The notes beneath the pieces are model-generated. The model was not told the origin of the DNA and made no database searches. It saw only the letters and a list, made by a program, of their open reading frames with translations. Shown here piece by piece: positions 34,319-43,904 of a stretch of 64,000 nucleotides of DNA. Location: positions 186,001-250,000 of the forward strand of contig JAKPOU010000063.1 in the NCBI GenBank assembly GCA_029547705.1, read 5' to 3'. Position numbers and translations under genes: made by a program. Position 1 is the stretch's first letter. Each line of letters opens with the position of its first letter. This DNA comes from Bacteroidota bacterium. GTDB lineage: Bacteria > Bacteroidota > Bacteroidia > Bacteroidales > VadinHA17.

Positions 34319-35494
34319 TTATTCCAGAATATGTTCTATCGGTTTTGTACCTGCCGTCCCGGTCATTCTGATCCTTATCTTACCGTTGACAACATCTCCC
34401 CGGAGGTATGTGTTGTTGCTGTTTACCACCACGGGAAATGCTGTTTTGCCCTGCACGGGCGGGTGAAAGGAATATCTGTGTGTATGGCCGCTGAGTACCG
34501 CATCTGTTCCGGCTTCATTGAGCAGCGGGACCAGAACCTCGTCAATATGAAGGGTGCCGTGCCAGTCGCTGACTCCGGGCGGCATATGAAGAATTACGAT
34601 TTTGTTACGGGTATCCCTGAATGATTTTTCCAGTACAGCCTGTCTGAGCCATGCAGCCTGTTCATTCCTGTAGGCATCGAAATCGGCAAGGCCACTGTAT
34701 TCGATATCGGAATCAGGCTTGTCCTCACCACAGTCAAGCATTATGAAGGCAACATTCCCAACATTGAAGGTCCTGTAAATCTTTTCACCTTTAAGCGGGA
34801 AATAGTACATGAGATAGTCGGCATAAGGACCGCGTGTTTCATGATTCCCTCTCGTAAAGGCTATGGGTACCCTTTTTGCAAACAGGTCAACCGCAGCATC
34901 CATGAAATCACTGAATATCTGTTCTTCGCTATGAATGGCACTTGACATGTCGCCGTTGAAAACAACCAGGTCGATGGTGTTGAAATCTATATCCCTGCAG
35001 AGTTCTTTCATGAAGTCTGCCCTGCCGTGGATGTCGTTCAGCATTATAAAGGAAACTGTATCATCGCTGCTGCTGAATGTTTTGAATGAGAGTGAATTTC
35101 TGCTGTAGGCAGGATTGGCTATGGTTGTGCCGTAAACAATCCGCGCATCATTTTCCCAGTGAAGGACTTCCTTTGAGAAAATCCCATAGCGGTATCTCGT
35201 TCCCGGAGTAAGGTTTTCTATTCTTACCCTGTGCAATGTGGTTGCAGCCTGCCTGCGGCCAAGATAGGTATCATAGTATCTCGGGCGTTCCTTACCATAG
35301 AAATGGCTTCCGTCATCCGGAGCAACTTCAACCCAGGCAAGAGCATTTTTATTTGTAATCCAGACAATTGTGACTGCGGTTTCACTCATGTCTGTAAGAT
35401 AGGGACCGTGTGTTATTTTAAAGGCTTGTTCCTGTGCCGGCAGTGTCTGGCAGTATGCCGGCAGCAGGAGTAAAATAATCAGCAGTTTTTTCAT
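34319..35494 (-). CDS. Purple-acid-phosphatase-like metallophosphoesterase
   Basis: The 391-residue protein has a signal peptide (LLIILLLLPAYCQTLPAQ) and an N-terminal fibronectin-like domain of the purple acid phosphatase type (ITHGPYLTDMSETAVTIVW ... LHRVRIENLTPGTRYRYGI). The catalytic fold carries LNDIHGR, VFNGDMSS, TRGNHETRG, ILHMPPG and LSGHTHRYSF. The metal ligands appear complete. It is clearly paralogous to the gene at 56792-57946. It is probably periplasmic, working on phosphate esters. Its position downstream of a SusD/SusC pair suggests that organophosphate or phosphorylated glycans are part of the substrate, which is only inference. Confidence 0.85.
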   Translation of the reverse strand: MKKLLIILLLLPAYCQTLPAQEQAFKITHGPYLTDMSETAVTIVWITNKNALAWVEVAPDDGSHFYGKERPRYYDTYLGRRQAATTLHRVRIENLTPGTRYRYGIFSKEVLHWENDARIVYGTTIANPAYSRNSLSFKTFSSSDDTVSFIMLNDIHGRADFMKELCRDIDFNTIDLVVFNGDMSSAIHSEEQIFSDFMDAAVDLFAKRVPIAFTRGNHETRGPYADYLMYYFPLKGEKIYRTFNVGNVAFIMLDCGEDKPDSDIEYSGLADFDAYRNEQAAWLRQAVLEKSFRDTRNKIVILHMPPGVSDWHGTLHIDEVLVPLLNEAGTDAVLSGHTHRYSFHPPVQGKTAFPVVVNSNNTYLRGDVVNGKIRIRMTGTAGTKPIEHILE

Positions 35495-35583
35495 TTGTTC
35501 CGGTTTAAGATTTGGTTTTCATAATTTTCATTAAAACCCTTTCAATTTCTGATTCCAGGGTATTTAACAGTGAGTGGTATGGA

Positions 35584-35618
35584 TTTAAAAAAAAGTTGCC
35601 CTTTAAAAGGGCAACTTT
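35584..35618 (-). terminator. Rho-independent terminator of the second SusCD operon
   Basis: A 13-bp inverted repeat (AAAGTTGCCCTTT at 35592-35604 with 35606-35618) is followed on the minus strand by a run of eight Ts. It lies just past the SusD stop at 35626, so the phosphatases at 34319 and 33324 probably have their own promoter. Confidence 0.9.
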
Positions 35619-35625
35619 GGTTTTG

Positions 35626-37428
35626 TTAATATCCGGGATTTTGTACAAGAGCACTGTTCTTGTTTAATTCATCCCTCATGATGGGCATGAAATATGCCTT
35701 GTCAAGCCACTTCCTGGTCTGGAACACTTCATGTGTGATGGTTGGTACCGTTGCGGTTGTTTTATCGGGGAGGAGTTTATACACTACCTTTGCTGCCGTC
35801 ACGGGCTTGTATGCCTGCGGTCCTATGGCCCAGCGGCGGACGTCATGAATACGGTGTTCCTCATAAGCAAGCTCGATCCGTCTCTCATTCCTGTAACGTT
35901 CACGCAGGGCAGATCCCGATTCTGTCAGATCAGGCTGTCCCGCCCTCCTGCGGACCATATTGATATAGGTGCGGGCCTCGTCATATTCTTCAAGTTCGAT
36001 ACATGCCTCCGCGTAATTAAGGAGTATCTCGGCATACCTGAAAAAGCGGTAGGGAACTGTCTGATAGCCGCCACCCCCCGATTCAATAAACGATACATCC
36101 CAGGCCGGGTCAATGAATTTCCTCATGTAATATCCGGTATAGGATCCGTTCCATTCCTCGATCCCGCCCTTTCTGGTATCCAGGCCGAAAACATAGTTTA
36201 CAGACTGGGTGGCTTCATCCCATTTTTCCCATGTTCCCACCTGAACGGCATTGAGAGGATCCTTCTCTGCCACATCTCCGGGCCGTGCTCTCCATTTTGC
36301 ACCCTCATAGAAAACTGTTGCATAGAAACGCTGATCCCGGTTCTTGTAGGGTGATGCCGCGTGAGCCGGATTATTCCAGTCGAAACGCGTTCCATCCCTC
36401 ATTTCATAGGCATCAACCATATCACCTACCGGACAATTGGTTCCCCAGCCATGGTAGCCGTTCATAAGGCTGTACAGGCCGATCATCTGACCTGATTCCG
36501 TTACCACGAATTTTGCCCAGATATCTTCCGGGGTATAGGAAAGGGTTATAAAATAATCCGCATAGTCTTTTGCTATTGAATCGGACGGAGAGGGATTGGC
36601 ATTGTTGAGCCTGTACAGGTTGAGATCTATAATATCTCTGGCTGCATTTTTTGCTGCCTGCCATCTCGCCTTCCGGTCTCCTCCGGTATATTGCAGAAGT
36701 TTTGGTTCGGAGAAAGATGAAAACATATTGGTATTGTGCAGGTCACTTGCGGCATATAAAAGGACACGTGATTTGAGAGCCATTGCAGCTCCTTTTGTGG
36801 CCCGGCCCACATCTGCCCCGGAATGGGATTCCGGAAGCATTCCGGCAGCGATATTGCATTCATCCACAATGAATTTTATACAATCCTCATAGGAGTCACG
36901 CGGTATCTCGAAGTCATCCTGTAGACGGTATGTACTCTTCACCAGCGGAACACCGCCGTACATGGCAACCAGTTCATGATACAGGTTGGCCCTTAGAAAA
37001 TGAACTTCGCCAACCATTTTGTTTTTCTCGGTATTATCATCGAAGGGAATCTTGTCTGCATTCTCCAGGAATGAATTGCAGTACCTGATGTTTGAATACA
37101 GATCTGCCCAGGTCCTGCTGTAATAAATGTTGTTCCAGGTAGGAGTTGCATCCATTGTGATGATTCCGTTGTTAAAGTTCAGGGAAGCCGTATTTCCCCT
37201 GTAATCAGCTTCGTCAACCAGATTCGATGAAAGCCTGCCCCGTCTGAAGGGTTCCGGGGTATTGAAATATATGTGATTGACAAAAAGCCTGGCAAGTGCC
37301 GGGTCGCCCCATACGTCAACTTCCGATATTTCAGTAAGTGGTTTTGTTTCCAGAAAATCTTCAGAACAGGAATTGCCTAAAACAAAGAGAAAAGGCAACA
37401 GTAAATATATAAACTTGAAACTTTTCAT
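35626..37428 (-). CDS. SusD/RagB-family nutrient-binding lipoprotein
   Basis: The 600-residue lipoprotein (leader YLLLPFLFVLGNSC, then SEDFLETKPLTEI) has the SusD helical core (VHFLRANLYHELVAMYGGVPLV, ATKGAAMALKSRVLLYAAS). The C-terminal SusD block is also complete (FFRYAEILLNYAEACIEL, YINMVRRRAGQPDL, NERRIELAYEEHRIHDVRRW). It forms the surface lid of the SusC encoded ten bases upstream. It is about as long as the SusD at 23562 but only moderately similar, so the two transporters probably take different substrates. Confidence 0.95.
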   Translation of the reverse strand: MKSFKFIYLLLPFLFVLGNSCSEDFLETKPLTEISEVDVWGDPALARLFVNHIYFNTPEPFRRGRLSSNLVDEADYRGNTASLNFNNGIITMDATPTWNNIYYSRTWADLYSNIRYCNSFLENADKIPFDDNTEKNKMVGEVHFLRANLYHELVAMYGGVPLVKSTYRLQDDFEIPRDSYEDCIKFIVDECNIAAGMLPESHSGADVGRATKGAAMALKSRVLLYAASDLHNTNMFSSFSEPKLLQYTGGDRKARWQAAKNAARDIIDLNLYRLNNANPSPSDSIAKDYADYFITLSYTPEDIWAKFVVTESGQMIGLYSLMNGYHGWGTNCPVGDMVDAYEMRDGTRFDWNNPAHAASPYKNRDQRFYATVFYEGAKWRARPGDVAEKDPLNAVQVGTWEKWDEATQSVNYVFGLDTRKGGIEEWNGSYTGYYMRKFIDPAWDVSFIESGGGGYQTVPYRFFRYAEILLNYAEACIELEEYDEARTYINMVRRRAGQPDLTESGSALRERYRNERRIELAYEEHRIHDVRRWAIGPQAYKPVTAAKVVYKLLPDKTTATVPTITHEVFQTRKWLDKAYFMPIMRDELNKNSALVQNPGY

Positions 37429-37438
37429 TTTCTGATTA

Positions 37439-40400
37439 TTAAAAGGTTAAACTGACACCTATGTTATACACCTTGTTGAGCGGATAGGAAGTGGAAGAGG
37501 TGGACTCGGGATCGAAATCCTTAAGCTTGTCTAAGGTTAGAAGATTCAATCCGGTAAAGAATACCCTCAGACTTTCAATTCCAAGGTTTTTTACTGATGG
37601 CAGGGAGGCAATGTTGTAACCGACTTCAATATTTTTAAGCCTCATGTAATCAGTTGATCTTAGCCAGTATGTGTTTGACTGCTCCCTCCAGTACCCGTAA
37701 TAACGGTTCCATGTCCTGGGTTTTGATGCATTGGGATTCTGTTCGGTCCAGCGGCCTGCGGCGTCTTCAGCCAGGAAATTTCCTGCCTCTCCCTGCATCT
37801 CATAGTAGTTATTCCTGACAGCACCGGTTGCCCATTGCAGGAATACGGAAGAGTAAAGATTCTTCCATGTGAGGTCAAAGTTGAATCCTCCGGAAAACAC
37901 GGGAAGATCGGTTTTTGGTTCCCTGTAACGGTCAAGACCGTCAATCTTGCCATCCTTGTTGATGTCCTCAAAAATAATGTCTCCCGGACGTGCTCCCTGC
38001 CAGTGCGGATAGCCGTTCAGAGCTTCATCGTCCTTGAATATGCCGATTGCCTTGTAGTACAATCCGGCATTCATTGGCCTTCCGGTGGATTTCTGGTACT
38101 CAGGAATACCGGGTGTTTCATCCCAGAATCTGATCTTGTTTTTCTGGTAACCGCTGTTAAGGGAAAGTGTATAATTCAGTTGTCCTATCACATCCCTGTA
38201 GGTGACCTGAAAATCAAATCCGCGGTTTACCACTTCTCCGATATTCTCCCTGGGCAGGGTTAATCCGCTTGTTGTGGGGACGGAAGCATTCCTGTACCAC
38301 AGGATATTGGTGCGGAGATTATGGAAATAGTCAAACTGGAACTCCAGGTTGCCGTTCAGTACCGCACCGTCAAAACCCAGATCAAGCTGGTTGGCTACTT
38401 CCCATGTGACGTCCGGGTTGGGGATACGAAGTTCATTCAGGATTTTCTCCTCATTCTGGAAAACGTATCTGCTGCCAGAGAAGCCAAAGCTGGAGAGATA
38501 CTGATAGGTTTCAATCCTGTCGTTACCGGTCTGGCCCCATGAACCTCTGAGTTTAAAGGTATTAATAAACGACAGGTTGTCTTTCCAGAAGTTCTCTTCC
38601 GATATTTTCCATCCCAGGGATACTCCGGGGAAGAATCCGAACCGTTTGTCGGCGGGGAAGATATATGAACCATCATACCTGAAGACAAATTCCAGGAGGT
38701 ATTTTCCGATGTAATCATAATTGAATCGGCCGAAATAGTTCAGACGTGCATTCAGGCTGGCTGAGCCGTTATTGGTTTTTTCCAGTTCACTTCCTGCGAA
38801 CAGCTGGTCAACCACATTCGATACGAAATATTTTCTGAATGCTTCAAAATTCATCGATTCTCCCGAAATTCTTTCAGAGCCCACCAGTAACTTGAAGTTA
38901 TGGGCTTCGGAAAAAGTTCTTGCATAGGTTACCAGTGCATTGAGAGTTGTTCTGTTTCCGTCGATCATGCTTTGTGTCAGCTGCGGAGAGGGGAGTCCCC
39001 TGAGTGCTTTTGAAAGTTCCGGTGTGCCGTCAGCTTCAAGTGATACTCCGTCCCATACGTAAAGGTACCAGGGTGTTTCCCAGAGTTTCTTGTTCCGTAT
39101 GTTTTTATCAAACGAGATATTGCTGGCAAATGACAAACCCTTCACCCATGGAATGGAAACATCAAGCTTGATAACGCTTTCCATTACATAATCCTTTTGC
39201 TTGTCATACCCGGTCATGCTGGTTGTTATGACCACGGGGTTATTTCCCAGGGCTATGTCAGGTCCCGGCAATCCGTTGGGCCAGTATGCATGGGCAACGG
39301 GATATCCCCTCATAAGCATGCTGAAGATTCCGGAGGCCGAACGTGTGGGATAGTTCCTGGTTTCCTGGCGGCCTGCAACATCAAGGCTGAGCTTGATATG
39401 CCGGGTAATGGTTGCGTCAATATTGCTTCTGAAGTTAGCCTGCTTGTAGTTTGTCGCACTGTTTTTATATATCCCGTCCTGGAAATTACCGCCAAGCGAC
39501 ACATAATATTTGACGGCTGCAGATCCTCCTCTCAGGTCAAGATTGGCAAAGTTCTGGCCTGATGCCTTTTTCATGGTTTCACCATACCAGTCAGTATTCG
39601 GATAGTTCCACGGATCAGAGCCGTCCCTGTATTTTTGTATTTCCTCGGGAGAATATTTCGGAGGAAGACCATCATAGTAGTTGATTTCATTTATCATTTC
39701 TGCATATGTGGCTGCATCTGCCATTTTGGGCAGTACCGTGGGCATGCTCCAGCCCTGGTTGAGATTGACTGTAATCCTGGGCTTTCCTTCCATACCGCGT
39801 TTGGTTGTTATCAGTATAACCCCGTTGGCTGCCTGTGCGCCATAAATTGCGGCAGAGGCATCCTTCAGTACAGTGATGGATTCGATATCGGAAGAGCTGA
39901 TACGGTCCATACTGCGGTTGGCAATTCCGTCGATGACAATAAGGGGGCGGTTGTCACCAAGGGTGTTGGATCCCCTGATCCGCAATATTGACTGGTCATT
40001 CCCGGGTTCGCCGGAGCGTGTGACAACCATCAGTCCGGGAAGTCTTCCCGCAAATGAGTTTGTTATGTTTACAGCCGGGGATTTTTGCAGCTGCACACCT
40101 TCCACCGTGCTTATTGCACCTGTAATGGTTGCTTTCTTGACCGTTCCATAGCCCACAACCACTACCTCCTCAAGTTGTGTAAGGTCCTCTCCGAGGGCTA
40201 TGTCCAGCGAGGTCCTGCCGGCAAGAGGCACTTCCTGGCTTATATAGCCTATAAAGGAGAAAACCAGGGTTGAGTTCAGGTCGGGGACGCTGAGCGTAAA
40301 TCTGCCTTCAATATCCGATATGGATCCGAGTGTGGTACCCTTAACCTGAATGTTCACACCGGGCATGGCCTGACCAGTGACGGCATCCGTTATCCTGCCG

Positions 40401-40567
40401 CTGACCTGCTGTTGCTGGACAGGAGCACCATCGTCAGAGGCATAAAGCCCGGGAATGGCAATAGCTCCGAAAATAAAAAGAAGAGCTGCAATAAAGATAC
40501 TCTTCAGGGATGGTTTTATTTCATCCCCCGGGAATACCATTTGATTTATTTTATTGAATTTCTTCAT
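37439..40567 (-). CDS. SusC/RagA-family TonB-dependent outer-membrane transporter
   Basis: The start is placed at the ATG at 40567 (MKKFNKINQM); the frame runs 11 codons further up. The 1042-residue product has a long leader (SIFIAALLFIFGAIAIPGLYA) and a carboxypeptidase-regulatory-like domain (VSGRITDAVTGQAMPGVNI). It then shows LEEVVVVGYGTVKKATITGA, a plug (ITVLKDASAAIYGAQAANGV) and a barrel ending LTF. It works with the SusD encoded downstream. The long 5' leader has hairpins at 40605-40626 and 40658-40675. The divergent gene is a lactonase-like propeller. Confidence 0.95.
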   Translation of the reverse strand: MKKFNKINQMVFPGDEIKPSLKSIFIAALLFIFGAIAIPGLYASDDGAPVQQQQVSGRITDAVTGQAMPGVNIQVKGTTLGSISDIEGRFTLSVPDLNSTLVFSFIGYISQEVPLAGRTSLDIALGEDLTQLEEVVVVGYGTVKKATITGAISTVEGVQLQKSPAVNITNSFAGRLPGLMVVTRSGEPGNDQSILRIRGSNTLGDNRPLIVIDGIANRSMDRISSSDIESITVLKDASAAIYGAQAANGVILITTKRGMEGKPRITVNLNQGWSMPTVLPKMADAATYAEMINEINYYDGLPPKYSPEEIQKYRDGSDPWNYPNTDWYGETMKKASGQNFANLDLRGGSAAVKYYVSLGGNFQDGIYKNSATNYKQANFRSNIDATITRHIKLSLDVAGRQETRNYPTRSASGIFSMLMRGYPVAHAYWPNGLPGPDIALGNNPVVITTSMTGYDKQKDYVMESVIKLDVSIPWVKGLSFASNISFDKNIRNKKLWETPWYLYVWDGVSLEADGTPELSKALRGLPSPQLTQSMIDGNRTTLNALVTYARTFSEAHNFKLLVGSERISGESMNFEAFRKYFVSNVVDQLFAGSELEKTNNGSASLNARLNYFGRFNYDYIGKYLLEFVFRYDGSYIFPADKRFGFFPGVSLGWKISEENFWKDNLSFINTFKLRGSWGQTGNDRIETYQYLSSFGFSGSRYVFQNEEKILNELRIPNPDVTWEVANQLDLGFDGAVLNGNLEFQFDYFHNLRTNILWYRNASVPTTSGLTLPRENIGEVVNRGFDFQVTYRDVIGQLNYTLSLNSGYQKNKIRFWDETPGIPEYQKSTGRPMNAGLYYKAIGIFKDDEALNGYPHWQGARPGDIIFEDINKDGKIDGLDRYREPKTDLPVFSGGFNFDLTWKNLYSSVFLQWATGAVRNNYYEMQGEAGNFLAEDAAGRWTEQNPNASKPRTWNRYYGYWREQSNTYWLRSTDYMRLKNIEVGYNIASLPSVKNLGIESLRVFFTGLNLLTLDKLKDFDPESTSSTSYPLNKVYNIGVSLTF

Positions 40568-41040
40568 GTTTGAATGATTTTTAATTGAAATACTATACAC
40601 TCCCTTCAGGGAAAACAGTCCCTGAATAATGTGTTGATGACAAACAGATAAACCGGAGGCACAACAACATGTGCCGGATCAGAATTTGGCTTGTTTCATA
40701 GGCTTGGGATTTAGGTTGGTAAAAAGCTTTAGGATTAGTATTATTCAGTCTTACTTATTGTTCTTCCGGCATTACGGCGCGGTAACAAGAGGCAGGCCCC
40801 CGGCGGAAAACAGGAAATCATCCTTTCCTCCCTAAGGGCATCAATAGTATCCATAATCCCTGTTTTCAAAAGTGCAGACCTGAAATGAGTGCAGTCCGCT
40901 CCCGTCAAATCAGGCAATAACAAAATAAGAGTTAACGGAATAACGGAAACAGGTGAATAATTGATCATTTTTAACAGATTTTTCGGGTGAAAATAAAAAT
41001 TTAATCGGTTATTTTCACAAATTATGATTTTTATTTAAAG

Positions 41041-41048
41041 TATATTTG
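41041..41048 (+). promoter_or_regulatory. Bacteroidota-type -7 promoter box of the lactonase gene
   Basis: TATATTTG fits the TAnnTTTG consensus exactly and would give a leader of about 100 bases to the ATG at 41155. The upstream region is very AT-rich; no clear -33 TTG box is seen. Confidence 0.5.
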
Positions 41049-41062
41049 AGGCTTCTGAACAT

Positions 41063-41072
41063 TAAGCGCTTA
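41063..41072. promoter_or_regulatory. LacI-type operator-like palindrome
   Basis: TAAGCGCTTA is a perfect 10-bp palindrome with a central CG, resembling the core of LacI/GalR-family operators. It sits about 15 bases downstream of the -7 box, where a repressor would block initiation. No LacI-family gene lies in the window. Confidence 0.35.
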
Positions 41073-41154
41073 GTAACAGGATCCTTTACTGTTCACGCCA
41101 GGCATGTTCGGTTGGGCTTGCATTGAAATATCAGAAACAGTTTCACAAAATAAA

Positions 41155-42276
41155 ATGAGAATGAAAAGAACAGGATTATTAATGTTATCATTTTTGGCGA
41201 TGATTGGATTTACAACCTCCGGTTGTGGTGAGAATCCGAAATTCTTTGCAGGTGGTTATGCAAAGGGTGAAGAAAAGGGAATGTTTGTTTATGAAATGGA
41301 TAAGAAGAACGGGTCGGTCAGGCTCTTGTCGCAGGCAGATGCAGGTCCCAATCCCTCATATTTTTGTTACTCACCGGAAAATAAACTCGTGTATGCGGCA
41401 AATGAGGTAGGAATGTTTCTTGGGCAGCGCGGGGGTGGTCTGACAACCCTGAGATACAATGACCAGGATGCCACTCTGGAAAAAATAAGTGAAATGGTTG
41501 TTCCCTTCGGAGGGCCCTGTTATATTTCCATGTCACCCGACAGGGGATATCTCTTTATGGCGAATTACGGAAGCGGCTCGGTTGCCGTGGTCAGGCTGAA
41601 CGGTGAAGGGATCCCGGAAACTGTGACGGACACAGTAAGGTATATGGTGGAAAGGCCGGCCAGGTCGAATCCGCACATGGTTATGAGCGATCCCCTCGGA
41701 GACCATATATTTGTAACTGACCTGGGGCAGGACCGCTTTGTGGTATATGAATTTGATGCAGGAACCGGGAGGCTGATCCTGGCTGAAGATGGCATGGTAA
41801 ACGTTGAAAAGGGTTCGGGTCCGCGACACTTTGCCTTCAGTGCCGACGCAAGCAGGATGTATCTCATCAATGAGCTGGGATCCACGATGATGACATTCAA
41901 AAACGATCATAAGGGTAATCTGTCCCATATGCAGACGGTTTCCACGAGGGGTTTCAATTCCGCCGAGAAGAATTATCCCGGTGATGTTCACGCCGGAAAG
42001 AACGGGGAATATATTTACGGATCGAACAGGGGTGAGAATTCGATAGTAATTTACAAGGTAGCCGGTGACGGGACACTCGATCTGGCAGGACATACTACCT
42101 GTGGTGGAGACTGGCCCAGGAATTTTGTCATAGACCCTTCGGGAGAATTCCTTCTTGTCGGAAATCAGAGGTCCGACAATATTGCAGTGTTTAAGATCAA
42201 CAAAAGAACAGGAATGCCTGAAGGTCCTGTAGAAAATGTTGTGATGCAGGCACCGGCCTGTCTGAAATTCTTTTAG
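41155..42276 (+). CDS. Lactonase-family seven-bladed propeller lipoprotein
   Basis: The ATG at 41155 gives a lipoprotein leader (MKRTGLLMLSFLAMIGFTTSGC); upstream codons add nothing signal-like, and an ATG at 41161 is also possible. The 373-residue protein matches the 6-phosphogluconolactonase-like lactonase family: repeated blades with YFCYSPENKLVYAANE, YISMSPDRGYLFMANYGSGSVAVV, SNPHMVMSDPLGDHIFVTDLG, GPRHFAFSADASRMYLINE and WPRNFVIDPSGEFLLVGNQRSDNIAVF. The signal peptide argues for a periplasmic lactonase and against the cytoplasmic pentose-phosphate step. It lies 60 bases before glpD but has its own promoter. Confidence 0.85.
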   Translation: MRMKRTGLLMLSFLAMIGFTTSGCGENPKFFAGGYAKGEEKGMFVYEMDKKNGSVRLLSQADAGPNPSYFCYSPENKLVYAANEVGMFLGQRGGGLTTLRYNDQDATLEKISEMVVPFGGPCYISMSPDRGYLFMANYGSGSVAVVRLNGEGIPETVTDTVRYMVERPARSNPHMVMSDPLGDHIFVTDLGQDRFVVYEFDAGTGRLILAEDGMVNVEKGSGPRHFAFSADASRMYLINELGSTMMTFKNDHKGNLSHMQTVSTRGFNSAEKNYPGDVHAGKNGEYIYGSNRGENSIVIYKVAGDGTLDLAGHTTCGGDWPRNFVIDPSGEFLLVGNQRSDNIAVFKINKRTGMPEGPVENVVMQAPACLKFF

Positions 42277-42335
42277 GGTTCACATTTCGGCCGGGGAGAT
42301 ATAAATAGTTTTTCCGGGATTTTAGTTCTTTCCTG

Positions 42336-43895
42336 ATGAAACGCGCAGAGCAGACTGCTTTATTAAAGCAGGAAAAAGATTTTTTATGGGATATCACGGT
42401 GATCGGGGGCGGGGCTACCGGCCTCGGAATAGCTGTTGATGCAGCAACACGAGGCTATAAGACAATTCTTCTCGAGAAATCCGATTTCGCGAAGGGTACC
42501 TCCTCACGCAGCACCAAACTGGTTCATGGAGGAGTAAGATATCTTGCACAGGGTGATGTGCTGCTGGTGACTGAAGCCCTCCGGGAAAGGGGGCGAATGC
42601 TGAAAAATGCACCTCATCTTACCGGGAACCAGGAATTTATAATTCCCGCATACTCATGGTGGGACGTGATACTGTATACTGCAGGACTGAAATTTTATGA
42701 TCTTCTGTCGGGAAGGCTCAGTCTCGGGAAATCATATTTCATCAATCCTGCAAAAACCCTGAAGCGCCTTCCCCTGCTGAATCCCGAAGGTCTGAAGGGG
42801 GGTATTGTATATCACGACGGGCAGTTTGATGATTCAAGAATGGCGGTTGAAATGGCCCGGCATTGTACAGTGAACGGAGCAGGCGTAATTAATTATTTTG
42901 AGGTAAGGGAACTTCTGAAGGATGAAAGCGGCAGGATCACCGGTGTCAGGGGGATGGATACTGTTACCGGCGGGATTTACAGCATCAGATCGAGGCTGGT
43001 TATCAATGCGACCGGTGTCTTTACCGATGAGATACACCGTATGGATGATCCGGAGGCAAGACCTACCGTCAGGCCGAGCCAGGGTGTGCATATTGTACTG
43101 GACAGGTCCTTTCTGCCGGAAGATTCAGCAATAATGATACCCAGAACCGATGACGGCAGGGTCCTTTTTGCCATTCCCTGGTATGACAGGGTTGTTGCCG
43201 GAACAACCGACACACCCCTTGATATTGTCACCAATGAACCCAAAGCCCTTGATGAAGAGATTGATTTTATCCTGAGAACCGCAGGAAAATATCTTGTAAA
43301 AAAACCCCGGCGCAGTGATGTTCTCTGCATTTTTGCCGGATTACGCCCACTGGCAGCAGATCCGGACAACCCGGCATCCACGAAGGAGGTGTCTCGCAGA
43401 CATAAGATTACCCTCTCGAGCTCGGGACTGCTGTCCATTACCGGCGGGAAGTGGACCTCATACAGACGGATGGCCGAAGAGACAATAAACAGGGGGATAC
43501 GGGCAGGAATCCTGGAAAAAAGAAAATGTGTAACCCGTAACTACAGTTTCTGTCCATCAGGTGTGAAACTCAGGTCTGAAAGGCTGAAAATCTACGGGAG
43601 CAGGGCTGATGTGATAGAAAGAATGATTGAGGAAAATCCTGATCTGGGTGAGTTGCTGGATCCCCGTTTACCCTATACCAGGGCCGAGATTGTCTGGATA
43701 TGCCATAATGAGATGCCCGTGAATCTTGAAGATGTAATGGCAAGAAGAACCCGTTCCCTGATTCTGGATGCAAGGGCAAGTTCAGACATTGCACCTGAGG
43801 TTGCCGCGATAATGGCGCGTGAGCTGAAACATGGCGATGATTGGGTTCAGAATCAGATAAAAGAGTATAATAAATTATTAATTAATTATTTGTAA
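42336..43895 (+). CDS. glpD: Glycerol-3-phosphate dehydrogenase
   Basis: The 519-residue flavoprotein oxidises sn-glycerol 3-phosphate to dihydroxyacetone phosphate at the inner membrane, passing electrons to quinone. The FAD-binding Rossmann motif (ITVIGGGATGLGIAVDAATRG), then TSSRSTKLVHGGVRYL and the late SITGGKWTSYRRMAEE block are diagnostic of GlpD. A C-terminal helical domain is present (TRAEIVWICHNEMPVNLEDVMARRTR). The glycerol kinase gene starts nine bases after its stop, so the order is glpD-glpK-glpF. Confidence 0.95.
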   Translation: MKRAEQTALLKQEKDFLWDITVIGGGATGLGIAVDAATRGYKTILLEKSDFAKGTSSRSTKLVHGGVRYLAQGDVLLVTEALRERGRMLKNAPHLTGNQEFIIPAYSWWDVILYTAGLKFYDLLSGRLSLGKSYFINPAKTLKRLPLLNPEGLKGGIVYHDGQFDDSRMAVEMARHCTVNGAGVINYFEVRELLKDESGRITGVRGMDTVTGGIYSIRSRLVINATGVFTDEIHRMDDPEARPTVRPSQGVHIVLDRSFLPEDSAIMIPRTDDGRVLFAIPWYDRVVAGTTDTPLDIVTNEPKALDEEIDFILRTAGKYLVKKPRRSDVLCIFAGLRPLAADPDNPASTKEVSRRHKITLSSSGLLSITGGKWTSYRRMAEETINRGIRAGILEKRKCVTRNYSFCPSGVKLRSERLKIYGSRADVIERMIEENPDLGELLDPRLPYTRAEIVWICHNEMPVNLEDVMARRTRSLILDARASSDIAPEVAAIMARELKHGDDWVQNQIKEYNKLLINYL

Positions 43896-43904
43896 TATTT
43901 CCTG

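Larger units (their letters stand above)
40568..41154. other. Long divergent intergenic region with hairpins and promoter signals
   Basis: This 587-base stretch lies between the minus-strand SusC and the plus-strand lactonase. It holds two hairpins in the SusC leader (TTCAGGGA/TCCCTGAA at 40605-40626; GGCACA/TGTGCC at 40658-40675), an AT-rich core near 40980-41040, a TATATTTG box at 41041 and the palindrome TAAGCGCTTA at 41063. A 75-codon minus-strand frame at 40741-40968 has no recognisable family features and is not called. Confidence 0.6.

Noticed and set aside
40741..40968. 75-codon minus-strand frame between susC and the lactonase gene
   Set aside because: No family features, no convincing signal peptide and no Bacteroidota start context; it lies in a regulatory region.
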